From Oligosphaeraceae bacterium (lineage in GTDB: Bacteria; Verrucomicrobiota; Lentisphaeria; Oligosphaerales; Oligosphaeraceae): 46,385 nt of DNA. The position numbers and the translations under genes are program-made. The DNA is taken from NCBI GenBank assembly GCA_012799725.1, contig JAAZKR010000046.1:1-46385 (forward strand), given 5' to 3'. The notes under the pieces are model-generated. The model was given only the letters and a program-made list of their open reading frames with translations. It was not told the origin of the DNA and searched no databases. Below, in pieces: positions 30,814 through 39,462 of the stretch (position 1 is its first letter; each line of letters begins with the position of its first letter).

Positions 30814-33009
30814 CTATTCCTTCCAGTGGGTGTTAATCGTTTTTTGTATTGCAAGCGCGGATCCGTCCGGTCGCTCGATCCTTCCGGGAATACTGTCCGG
30901 CAGTTCTGCCTTGAATTGGATTTTCCCGCTGACACGCTGCCATTCTATATTTATTTTTCCATAAATCGTATCATACGATGCGGTCATATTACTCAGAGAA
31001 GCGATCGGACGCGGCTTCAAGACGACTTCGCGAAAGCCCGGACGCGAGAAATCGGGCTCGATCCCGGCAGCATACTGCATCATCCAGGCAAAAAGATCGC
31101 CATACATGATATGATTGTGCGAATATTTTCCTGCAAAGTCTTCGCATAGAGTGGTTTCGCCGTCACGGACCCATTTGCACCAGCCGGGATATTGATCTTG
31201 CGTGAAGACCTTGAATCCGTCATCAGCATATCCATGTTCCGCAAGAACACGGGGGACAAACTTTGCGCCAACAATCCCGAAATCGGCAGTATGAGCATCT
31301 TTCCGGACGCTGTCAAGGAGCATTCTAACAGCGTTAGCGGCCTCTTTTCCGTTGCAGAATCCAAACTGCACAGCCAACGCCAGCGCAGTTTTTTCATTGT
31401 TGGCATAGGAACCGTTTCCGTTGGAAAATTCTCGGTTGAACGCGTGAAAAACTTGTTCCGCCAGTTCTGAATAACGTTTGACATCTTCTTCATAACCAAA
31501 GAGTCTTGCGGCCTCGACAAGCATCTTCAGCTCGTGATAATACCATGCCGTAGTTGGCAGTTCCGGAACGACTGCCCGTTCTGCAAACGGGTGCATCCAG
31601 TCACCAAGACCGAACCTGACAAGGTGTCCCTTCGCCAGGCTTTTCGTAAAAGCAAGTGCACGCTTGAAAGGCTCGTAGTTTTCGCGCATGGGAACCGCAT
31701 CACCGCGGTAGATATAAATGTTGCGCGGTATCCCGAACAGGATGGTATCGAACATGGTGCCGCTGCCCCAGTTGTAGCCCCAGCCAGAGGTCGGAGCCAT
31801 ACCGGGGAGCTGTCCATTCGGGCGCATGCAATCACGAATTGTCCCGAGCCATTCCCGATACGTTTCCTTGCCATCAAAGAAAAAAAGGCCAGTATCTGAA
31901 GCAAGCTGTGCATCGTTCATCCAGCCATTCTTTTCACGATGTGGACAATCGGTCGGGATCCCGACAAAATTATTGAGATAGGACCAGTAAGTGCATTGTT
32001 TCAGTGCATTCATATCGGGGTCAGAACAGGTGAAATCGCCGACTTGTCTGACATCGCTGTGAATTGCTTGTGCGGTCATTGAAACGAGTTCCGCGTCGCC
32101 GCTGATCTCCACCGCCACATAACGAAATCCGTGATAGGTGAAATGCGAGTGCCAGACTTCCGTTGCCCCTCCTTTGAGCGTGTACCTTTCCGTCTGAAAT
32201 TCGCCGCTTTTGATAAATCGGGCAATATTATCGAGACAAAGTGTTCCATCCGGGTTCAAAACATCACCGTACTGAATTTTGATGCAGCTTCCGGCTTTTC
32301 CTCGGACTTCGATCTCGGCACGTCCGGCGAGATTCTGCCCAGCATCCCAAATGCCGCATTCGAGTTTGTGCATGGGAAATGTGCGGGTAACACGGCATGG
32401 CGCGGAAGTCTGTTCATATAGAATCCCCCCCGGTCCAGCAGTAATAGTGGCATCTTGCCATGAGGAATCATCAAAGCCGTTCTGATCCCAGCCGGGCATT
32501 TCGAGCCGGGCATCATAATATTCCCCGTTACGAAGTGAATCGAATACAATAGGACCATTGGTCGTGACTTTCCAGGTATGATCACTGGCAAGGATCGTTT
32601 GCCCGTCCGCAATAAGTTCCGCAATCATTTTTGGATAATCGCGCCAAGTAGCCTTATCGAAATGCCATACTTCGGCTGTTTGGCAGTTATAGAGGCCATT
32701 CCCAAGCGTAACGCCAATCGTATTGCGCCCAGAAACAAGATGGCCGCTAACATCGTGCACGAGATATCCTGCATGAGCATCGTACTTTGCCTGTGCTGGC
32801 GCCAGCTCGAAGTCACTGACACGGCGACCATTAATCCTGACTTCATGAAAACCAAGTCCGCAAATATAAAGTTTACAGTCTTTAGGCTCCGCTATTTCAA
32901 ATTCTTTTCGGAAATATGGAGCAGGAAAGTTTTTTGCGTTCCAGTCTACCATGGTTGCGCCAAATGATATCCAGTACGCATGCCAAACTCTTGTATCTGA
33001 AAACGACAT
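30814..33009 (-). CDS. Alpha-L-rhamnosidase, GH78 family
   Basis: A 731-residue protein without a signal peptide, removing terminal alpha-L-rhamnose. The N-terminal beta domains carry FRKEFEIAEPKDCKLYICG and GFHEVRINGRRVSDFELAPA, the fold that precedes GH78 barrels. The (alpha/alpha)6 barrel begins near residue 325 and its acidic triad is complete: Asp354, Glu359 and Asp366 in IPTDCPHREKNGWMNDAQ, at the spacing known for GH78 (D-x4-E-x6-D). A later RFGLGDWMHP block and the C-terminal sandwich with PGFREVVLKPRPI are also family traits. ATG 33009 follows GGGAG; a TTG 9 bases earlier is less likely. It is downstream of the LacI gene, same strand. Confidence 0.92.
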   Translation of the reverse strand: MSFSDTRVWHAYWISFGATMVDWNAKNFPAPYFRKEFEIAEPKDCKLYICGLGFHEVRINGRRVSDFELAPAQAKYDAHAGYLVHDVSGHLVSGRNTIGVTLGNGLYNCQTAEVWHFDKATWRDYPKMIAELIADGQTILASDHTWKVTTNGPIVFDSLRNGEYYDARLEMPGWDQNGFDDSSWQDATITAGPGGILYEQTSAPCRVTRTFPMHKLECGIWDAGQNLAGRAEIEVRGKAGSCIKIQYGDVLNPDGTLCLDNIARFIKSGEFQTERYTLKGGATEVWHSHFTYHGFRYVAVEISGDAELVSMTAQAIHSDVRQVGDFTCSDPDMNALKQCTYWSYLNNFVGIPTDCPHREKNGWMNDAQLASDTGLFFFDGKETYREWLGTIRDCMRPNGQLPGMAPTSGWGYNWGSGTMFDTILFGIPRNIYIYRGDAVPMRENYEPFKRALAFTKSLAKGHLVRFGLGDWMHPFAERAVVPELPTTAWYYHELKMLVEAARLFGYEEDVKRYSELAEQVFHAFNREFSNGNGSYANNEKTALALAVQFGFCNGKEAANAVRMLLDSVRKDAHTADFGIVGAKFVPRVLAEHGYADDGFKVFTQDQYPGWCKWVRDGETTLCEDFAGKYSHNHIMYGDLFAWMMQYAAGIEPDFSRPGFREVVLKPRPIASLSNMTASYDTIYGKINIEWQRVSGKIQFKAELPDSIPGRIERPDGSALAIQKTINTHWKE

Positions 33010-33186
33010 GACACACAACTCCCAAAAAAGGTCGAAAACAGTTAATAACCTGCTGGTTTTTTAGCATATTATGAGTTAAAAACAAAATTTCGCTCACCAA
33101 CAAGGTTGTCAATGCCTAAATTTAGGCTGAGTTGTGAAGAAATCAACTCAAACGGTGTTTTTGTCTTGACCGTTGGATGAGCACCT

Positions 33187-33402
33187 TTATTCGCTCCCTG
33201 TGCAAGTACTGCTGCAAGCACCTGAACAGGCGCTGTGCATTATGAATGTGCATATAATGTCGGCAACCTGTACAAAGAGACAATAGTTTTGCCTTGCGAA
33301 TCCCCTTGTGCCGAACGCCTTCTCCAGTGAAAGCCAGTGGTGCTTCTGTACGTCGAATTGTTCCTCAATGTTAACCTGCAGATAATGTTTTGCATCCTGC
33401 AA
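33187..33402 (-). pseudogene. Likely C-terminal remnant of a DDE transposase
   Basis: A 71-codon frame between the LacI and GH78 genes reads HYLQVNIEEQFDVQKHHWLS then LEKAFGTRGFARQNYCLFVQ and VADIICTF. The order IEExFxxQK..LExAF..xxxxNYxLxxQxAxII is the C-terminal part of IS4/IS1634-type DDE transposases (the final catalytic Glu region). A one-base shift near 33240 would continue as AQRLFRCLQQYLHRERIKVL, supporting decay by frameshift. The N-terminal two thirds and inverted repeats are not seen, so it is a fossil. The match is by eye. Confidence 0.45.
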
Positions 33403-33405
33403 CTA

Positions 33406-34428
33406 TCAAACCTTATGACAGCAGGATTCGCCAAGGATCAATGAACCTTCGACAAATATCTCGTGGAGTGGCGGTGATTCAACAGGAATGTTGTTGATGA
33501 TGACACGTACCGCCTCACGGGCGATTTCTGCAGGATTATTGTCCATCACGGAGATCGACGGCTGCATTGCCTGACTTCCTTTCCACGACTCCATGCCAAT
33601 AATAGAAACGTCCTCCGGGACGCGAAGACCACGGCTGTTCAGCAGGCGGATCGCCCACAAAGTGGCATTGCCATTACCGATTATTAGCGCATCTGGTCGC
33701 ATCGGAAGCACGTCGTCAAGAAGCTCGGTCATCAATTCCAGGGTATCGCATTCGCCTATGTCACCGCAGTAGATCTGCGCCTCGTCAAAGGGGATACCAT
33801 GTGCCAGATGAGCGTCGCGGAAAGCACGGGCACGCGCCATGGCATCCGGGGTGCGATAGTTGGATTTAACGTAAATGATTTTCCGCCGGTTCAACGAAAA
33901 AAGATAATCCATCGCTTTGCGAAAAGTTCCATGATAATCAGGGGAGACAAAAGAGAACTTCTCGTCAGTTGCCGGTTGACTAATGAAAAGTGGGTTTTTG
34001 AATGGCTTGAAAAGCGGTGGGACCTTCTCACTGAATTCGTAATAATGCGCCATGCAAATTACGCTCTGGATGTCATATCCAAGAAAATCATCCACATAGC
34101 TTTTGATAGCGTCAATGCTGTCATGCATCAGACCGACCTGTAGCCTGTAGCCTGCTTCGCGAGTGAGCTGCTCGATACAGCTTAAAATATCACTGTAAAG
34201 CCTGCAACACTGACTGTCAACGATGAGTCCGATGATGTCCTGCTTTCTACTCGCCAGGCGTTGCGCCATACGATTGGGGCGGTAGCCTAGTTGTTCAGCA
34301 ATCTTTTGAATGTGCAGCGATTTTTTTTCGCTGATCTTGGTAGTTTTCCCACCACCACCGTGCAGCGCCTTAGACGCCGCAGATCGTGAAACCCCAGCAG
34401 CCTTTGCTACATCAGAAAGTGTTATCAT
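33406..34428 (-). CDS. LacI-family transcriptional regulator of the rhamnosidase loci
   Basis: A 340-residue repressor. Residues 1-60 are the LacI DNA-binding domain: ITLSDVAKAAGVSRSAASKA with the hinge helix YRPNRMAQRLASRKQDIIGL. The rest is a periplasmic-binding-protein-like sugar sensor (IGLIVDSQCCRLYSDILSCI, RPDALIIGNGNATLWAIRLL, EDVSIIGMESWKGSQ, the Ile-Gly-Met variant of the usual GFD). A longer start at 34545 was rejected because ATG 34428 follows GAGGATAACAAT and begins exactly at the helix-turn-helix. Its intergenic neighbour holds an AATGTACC..ACATT palindrome next to a promoter for the divergent operon, so it probably controls that operon and, by a matching site at 39201, the pseudopilin/DUF4091 operon. 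Confidence 0.9.
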   Translation of the reverse strand: MITLSDVAKAAGVSRSAASKALHGGGGKTTKISEKKSLHIQKIAEQLGYRPNRMAQRLASRKQDIIGLIVDSQCCRLYSDILSCIEQLTREAGYRLQVGLMHDSIDAIKSYVDDFLGYDIQSVICMAHYYEFSEKVPPLFKPFKNPLFISQPATDEKFSFVSPDYHGTFRKAMDYLFSLNRRKIIYVKSNYRTPDAMARARAFRDAHLAHGIPFDEAQIYCGDIGECDTLELMTELLDDVLPMRPDALIIGNGNATLWAIRLLNSRGLRVPEDVSIIGMESWKGSQAMQPSISVMDNNPAEIAREAVRVIINNIPVESPPLHEIFVEGSLILGESCCHKV

Positions 34429-34538
34429 ATTGTTATCCTCGCTACGGTTCTTGTTTAAGATAACTGCATTTTGGAATATTGTCACGCTTAACAAATGAGT
34501 CATAAGGGAAAAAAACTTTTCCCCACCCTCCGCCTCCA

Positions 34539-34585
34539 TTGACAAAAAAAGAAGAAAGCATTACATTTTAATGTACCGCGACATT
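34539..34585 (+). promoter_or_regulatory. Promoter with LacI-type operator, GH78 operon
   Basis: TTGACA (34539-34544), 17 bases, TACATT (34562-34567), then AATGTACCGCGACATT (34570-34585), an imperfect palindrome whose outer five bases pair exactly. TACATTTTAATGTA is itself a perfect overlapping palindrome, so three ACATT/AATGT half-sites lie in a row. The same layout is at 39170-39216. The operator lies at the expected transcription start, about 240 bases before the coding start at 34819. Confidence 0.7.
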
Positions 34586-34818
34586 ATGGTTGTGACAATT
34601 TTTTTTCGAATATACAATTACAGTCGCCCACATATTCGCGGAACATCTTTTGAGAAGTTAAAAAAGTCTCCATCTCTTCATTTGGGTTTTACATAAAAAC
34701 GAGCGGGCGATAGCACTATAGTTTGAAAAAAGTGGCAATTTCTGCTTCAAGTGGGTAAAAATCTGAATCTGCGGCAAACTTCAAATACCAACCTTTTTCC
34801 CGACGAGGATAGAACGAA

Positions 34819-36363
34819 ATGAAACTTTATGCGACGGTGGATTTTGCTGATGAGATTATTGCATCGATCTGGACTCCGAAACGTTTATTGAAATATTTTA
34901 AATTGATCCGCTCCAAAGGGATCACACGGCTTTACTGGATCGACCAGCAGGAAATCATGGAGCGCTGCGGCAATGACGAAATCAATGCTAACATGGTCGC
35001 AACAATTCAGAATTTTTCCGGACGCATCCACGAAACGGCAGTGCAGCTGGCACACGAAGCTGGACTCGAAATTTTCGTTCTGATCAAACCCTACGAGTGT
35101 GGGCTGCTCGCTCCGGCGTTGTCAGATGATGCCATAAAGCGTCCTCATCTTCCGGTTGCCGGTGGCATCTGCGACCGCTTCACCAGTTTTGCAAAGAAGC
35201 ACCCTGAAGCGATGCTTCAGCGCATACCGGTTCCAATGCATGGTGAAGCGGCAGTTTTGACACTCCTCTTTTCGGCGCCGCTTGTCAAAAGCGGATTGGT
35301 ACGGCTGTGGGCGTCAGAAACGAATTGCAATTATCAATTAATCGAGGAAAAAAGCGTTCCAGCAGGGTTTCAGGAGATCAGTTTTACTCGCCCAACAGGC
35401 AAAAACTTTTTTGTTTTCCAGAGTGCTGACCTTGCCAGCGGTAATACCTATGAAAAGATCATTTCCATCAGCGATACCGAGGAACGTCCGGTGCCATTCT
35501 CGCTGGGAATTCAGCCCAAGCGGCGCTACGTACCGATCAAGTCCCACTTGGAACACCGCCCCAAGCCCTGCGATGACGGTGGATTTAAGAAGATGGGGAT
35601 GTTGTTCGATTATTTTCCGGGTATCCCGTCGGGACTTTATACCAGCAATCTGCCCCCAAACTGGTACTTTGATTTTGCCAATGCCACTGAAAACGCATTG
35701 GGTGTGTCCTTAGAGATCAATGACCGCATTGTCGGTTTCCCGGATCCGACACATCCGGCGCATTACGAAAGCATTCGCCAATGGGTTGAGCGTGATTTGG
35801 CCATGGGCTTTGACGGCCTGGATGTACGGGTTTCCAGTCATAGTTCGCCAATCTTCTGGCGCGATTATGGCTTTGGCTCCGAGGTGCGGCGCACCCGCGG
35901 GGAGGCTCACAACCAATTGCTGCGTATGATTTCCAAACTAGTGCGCGCTGCAGGAAAGGTGATGAGTGTTCACATCGAAGATTTTATGTATGACTCAACG
36001 CCGGAACTGCCCTCTCCTATGGAATTTTTCTGGGATTATCACCGCTGGATCAACGAACGACTGATGGACGAAGTAACTGCCAAGATGATCTTTACCGATG
36101 GTCTTTTGGCGGCAAACTTTGCGCTGGCGTGCGAGTGCCGTGCCGCCGGGATCAAAGTCAATACTTGCCCATTTTTGCACAATGTTTCGCAGCCGCTGGT
36201 TTTTGCATCGTGGTCTGCGCAGGCCGGAATTGAGGCGTTTAACATCTATGAAACAGCGACGGTCTGGCAAGCTGATGCGGAGGGTGACGGCATTGCCGAG
36301 ATTAACCCGGCGATGTTGAAACAGCTCTGCCGTATTACGGAAATCGAGGTGCCTGAATGTTAA
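34819..36363 (+). CDS. Unknown TIM-barrel-like protein coupled to GH78, candidate new glycoside hydrolase
   Basis: A 514-residue cytoplasmic protein (no signal peptide); family not recognised. The N-terminal part (1-110) has LLKYFKLIRSKGITRLYWID and AVQLAHEAGLEIFVLIKPYE, beta-alpha units like those of a TIM barrel. A beta-rich insert spans roughly 135-255. The C-terminal part has MGFDGLDVRVSSHSSPIFWR, GKVMSVHIEDFMYD and CRAAGIKVNTCPFLHNVSQP, again barrel-like with acidic and histidine residues at strand ends. It is the first gene after the LacI-type operator and its stop overlaps the GH78 start by 7 bases. A glycosidase or isomerase acting next to rhamnosidase is inference. Confidence 0.6.
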   Translation: MKLYATVDFADEIIASIWTPKRLLKYFKLIRSKGITRLYWIDQQEIMERCGNDEINANMVATIQNFSGRIHETAVQLAHEAGLEIFVLIKPYECGLLAPALSDDAIKRPHLPVAGGICDRFTSFAKKHPEAMLQRIPVPMHGEAAVLTLLFSAPLVKSGLVRLWASETNCNYQLIEEKSVPAGFQEISFTRPTGKNFFVFQSADLASGNTYEKIISISDTEERPVPFSLGIQPKRRYVPIKSHLEHRPKPCDDGGFKKMGMLFDYFPGIPSGLYTSNLPPNWYFDFANATENALGVSLEINDRIVGFPDPTHPAHYESIRQWVERDLAMGFDGLDVRVSSHSSPIFWRDYGFGSEVRRTRGEAHNQLLRMISKLVRAAGKVMSVHIEDFMYDSTPELPSPMEFFWDYHRWINERLMDEVTAKMIFTDGLLAANFALACECRAAGIKVNTCPFLHNVSQPLVFASWSAQAGIEAFNIYETATVWQADAEGDGIAEINPAMLKQLCRITEIEVPEC

Positions 36364-38687
36364 ACAAATCGCAATGGATCAGTTGCCCCGGACTTCCCGA
36401 AAAGGGATGTGTGGTTTTCTATGCCCGGAAGCGCTGGCAACTTGCAGCGCTTCCCGCATCGGCGATGCTGAAAATCAGTGCCGATAGCCGTTTCCGGCTC
36501 TGGATCAACGATATATTCGTAGGTTCAGGACCGGTGCGCGGCTCGACCGTATTAAATTTTCATGAAGTGTTTGAGATCGCGCCGCTGCTTCGCATAGGCG
36601 AAAATGAGTTCTTTGCCGAGGTTTGGTCACAGCGCGAAGAGAATTTTGTCTTTCATTCATTAGAAGCTGCATTGTGGGCAGAAGTGCGGGGAATGTTATA
36701 CAGCGCTCCCGGCGATGGTTGGGAGGTAAAACCAGCGCGCGGTTGGCGCAGCGATGTGCCCCATTACACCTTGCAAAGCGGCTTCATGGAGTGGTACGAC
36801 TTTCGCGAAGAGACGCAACCTGAGTCATGGTGCCCTGCCATAACAGCAAGAAACCACCAGCTCCTCGCGAAAAAACTTTTACCGAACCCTTTGCCCGCTT
36901 TCCCAGAATCATCACTACGTCCGGTGGAGGCGCTTTCGTGGTACGCAGTAGGCCCGCTGGACATTTTTGACGCGCATCGCATCCCCGACGTTCTATCCGA
37001 AGAACCACACATGGCGCTTTCTCCCGAACGGATCGTAAATCCCAGTGCACTTTTCAGCGGCAAAGGTGCTGTTATATTACGACCCGGCGCACCCGGAGAG
37101 GGTTTGGGCGTAATCCTCGATTTTGCCTCAGAAGTCTCCGGCCGTCTGGAAATCGAACTGGATGCACCTGCAGGAACCACGCTCCAGATTGCTTACGGCG
37201 AAGCTTTAAGCGGCGGTCGCATCGCCACCAAATTTTCCATGGATTACCATTTCACCGATGCATTTATCCTCAAAGATGGACGTAATCTTGTCACTACTGC
37301 CTTTTCTGAACGCGGCTTCCGAATGGTCGCGATTTCAATCCGAAACTTTGATCGACCGATTCGACTGGAGCGTGTAAGCGGCATAAACCGCCGCTATCCT
37401 TTTATGAAACGGGGCTCTTTTTTTTCCAGCGATTACCGCTTGAACCGTATCTTTGAGGTGTGTACGGAAACCTTGAGCGCCTGCGCTTCGGACGTTTTCA
37501 TGGATTGCCCATGGCGGGAACGCGCATTCTGGGTCAATGATTTGCTGGTCAACAACCTGGCAACACTGCACTGTTTCGGTGCGTCGGAACTGCACCGACA
37601 CTGCCTTGAACTCGCGTTTTCGCAACCGCACCCGTCAGAATTGCTTTCGGCGGTGGTACCGATGCCAAAGATGGCAGGACAGTGCGATTTTATCTTCGCC
37701 CCGACCAATCTTTATATGATGCTGATTCTTAAAGATTACTGGCACTTTTCCGGCGATGATGCAACAGTACGGCGCTATCTGCCTGACATTGAACGCATAT
37801 TCAATGCGATATGGCGTTTGGCGGACTCTGACGGCATCCTCCGCACCTCGGGAGTCACCGCCGAATGGAACTTCTATGACTGGAGTTTCGAGGAAAACCA
37901 TCTTTGCTGCAACAACGCCGGCGAGTCGATGCTCAGTTCGCTCTACCTTATCGCCTCCAGTACCTTTGAAGAAGTGGCCACAGCACTCGGGCATGACTTT
38001 GACCGCAGCGAATTGCAGCGGCGGCGTGCCTTGACCGCTCGGAACTTTGAAACGCGTTTCTTTTCAGAGGAAAGCGGACTAATCGAAGACGAACTGCGCT
38101 CGACTGACGATCTAACACCAGTTAAACGTTCGACTCAACTGGCGCACGCATTATGGCTCCTCACCGGCGAGGCATCACCCCGCGTTGCCGAAATCTGCCG
38201 CAAAGCTATTTCCGATGAATCGCTCCTAAAGCCTGATTACTATTTGCACTACTTCTGGTTCCAGGCCGCCGCATCAGCAGGAAAGGCACAAGAAGCGTTA
38301 GATCGCATCCGGCGCTACTGGGGACGCTGTATTGATACTGGCTCGCCTACTTTATATGAGGCCGGCATCCACACCTTCGGCAAACAGGCAATGGATGGTT
38401 CCGGCAGCCTCTGTCATGCTTTCGGTACTATTCCGGTGGCGTTCCTACACGAAGTGATCCTAGGCGTCAGAGCACTTGCACCGGGTTTTCGTGAATTTTC
38501 TTTTGCACCTAATCGATTCGACCTTGACTTCGCCGAAGGGCGCATTCCGGTTCCCGTTCCAAGTGGCTGCATTCGCGTGCGGCTCACTGTGGAATACACG
38601 GAGTTGACGGTCCCAGCTGGCTGCACAGCAGTGCTGCCAAACGGTGTGCGGCTCAATGCCGGATTTCATAAATTGAAAGCAACCTAA
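36357..38687 (+). CDS. Second GH78-like alpha-L-rhamnosidase
   Basis: A 776-residue protein, no signal peptide. The acidic triad of GH78 is fully kept: Asp383, Glu388 and Asp395 in DCPWRERAFWVND. N-terminal domains include ISADSRFRLWINDIFVGSGP, the galactose-binding-like module, and LDFASEVSGRLEIELDAPAG before the barrel; the C-terminal sandwich has APGFREFSFAPN. The conserved IPTDCP start of the motif reads FMDCPW here, so it is a divergent member compared with the protein at 30814. Its ATG overlaps the stop of the upstream unknown gene, so the two act as a pair on the same glycan. Confidence 0.85.
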   Translation: MLNKSQWISCPGLPEKGCVVFYARKRWQLAALPASAMLKISADSRFRLWINDIFVGSGPVRGSTVLNFHEVFEIAPLLRIGENEFFAEVWSQREENFVFHSLEAALWAEVRGMLYSAPGDGWEVKPARGWRSDVPHYTLQSGFMEWYDFREETQPESWCPAITARNHQLLAKKLLPNPLPAFPESSLRPVEALSWYAVGPLDIFDAHRIPDVLSEEPHMALSPERIVNPSALFSGKGAVILRPGAPGEGLGVILDFASEVSGRLEIELDAPAGTTLQIAYGEALSGGRIATKFSMDYHFTDAFILKDGRNLVTTAFSERGFRMVAISIRNFDRPIRLERVSGINRRYPFMKRGSFFSSDYRLNRIFEVCTETLSACASDVFMDCPWRERAFWVNDLLVNNLATLHCFGASELHRHCLELAFSQPHPSELLSAVVPMPKMAGQCDFIFAPTNLYMMLILKDYWHFSGDDATVRRYLPDIERIFNAIWRLADSDGILRTSGVTAEWNFYDWSFEENHLCCNNAGESMLSSLYLIASSTFEEVATALGHDFDRSELQRRRALTARNFETRFFSEESGLIEDELRSTDDLTPVKRSTQLAHALWLLTGEASPRVAEICRKAISDESLLKPDYYLHYFWFQAAASAGKAQEALDRIRRYWGRCIDTGSPTLYEAGIHTFGKQAMDGSGSLCHAFGTIPVAFLHEVILGVRALAPGFREFSFAPNRFDLDFAEGRIPVPVPSGCIRVRLTVEYTELTVPAGCTAVLPNGVRLNAGFHKLKAT

Positions 38688-38938
38688 AAAACTGGATCTA
38701 CGACGGTAGATGTAAAGCCTTTTTAACCTGGCACGGGCTGACGCCTACAACCTATTTTTAACCACGACCACTTGAAATGGCAGGAATTTTTTATGGTTGC
38801 TCCGACGAAGGTTGTTGCCTCGACGGATGAAATGGCACTTGAATTTGCGGTCTAATTTGTTGGTTTCTCCGACGGATCGGTCAGATCTGCATAATACTTT
38901 GCGCCGTAGTCGCTTAACCCTAGACTTTAGCCTAGAAT

Positions 38939-38978
38939 GAAGACCCCACCCAAAGACAGTGCCTTGTAAAGGTACTAC
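38939..38978. repeat. CCCCGCCCAAAA / GCCTTGTAAAGGC repeat, copy 2
   Basis: GAAGACCCCACCCAAAGACA then GTGCCTTGTAAAGGTAC and TAC. It aligns along its whole length with 10577-10615; the hairpin is kept with a G-T pair in place of a G-C pair. Confidence 0.6.
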
Positions 38979-39169
38979 AATCAGTCGGAAAAGTCAGATA
39001 AATGATTATGTGCCAATGACTTGAAGATCACTTTTTAAAAATCTTCCACAAAAACAAGAAGTCGAGTGATAGTAACATAAGGTATCATGCAGAAACAGGA
39101 CAATTCCAGAAAATCACAGCTATTCCTGATCCTGAAAATACGCACTATAAAAACTTTTTCCAGCAGGAC

Positions 39170-39216
39170 TTGATTTTTCGGTTTAATAGCTTACATTCAT
39201 AATGTACCGGTACATT
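39170..39216 (+). promoter_or_regulatory. Promoter with perfect LacI-type operator, pseudopilin/DUF4091 operon
   Basis: TTGATT (39170-39175), 16 bases, TACATT (39192-39197), then AATGTACCGGTACATT (39201-39216), a perfect 16-base palindrome with central CG as in LacI-family operators. The ACATT-CAT-AATGT half-site pair overlaps it, giving the same three half-sites as at 34562-34585. Transcripts would have a leader of about 215-255 bases. Confidence 0.75.
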
Positions 39217-39462
39217 GCGCCTGTGTTTCAACTCTGGAGGCATGCGTTCATTGGCTTGCATTGTTTGTTTTACGATGCGACAAATCATGCTTTTTTTCAG
39301 TTAAACGCGCGTATGATTTATTTTGAAGCAATTGAGACGATTCCATAAAGCATTTTATAGGAATTTAATATATTTTTCAAAACGGAGACGGAAAATTACA
39401 AACATAAAGGAAAAATAATGCAACGAAAATCATTCACTCAACTACAATATGAGGAAAAAACA

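Larger units (their letters stand above)
38688..39417. other. 730-bp intergenic region with repeats and a regulated promoter
   Basis: It holds an ATCTAC..GTAGAT hairpin just after the stop (38696-38712), three degenerate CTCCGACGGAT-like words between about 38800 and 38880, the TTGCGCCGTAGTCGCTTAAC word at about 38901-38921, the CCCCACCC/GCCTTGTAAAGG repeat (38939-38978) and the promoter-operator at 39170-39216. No gene is recognised. Confidence 0.5.
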
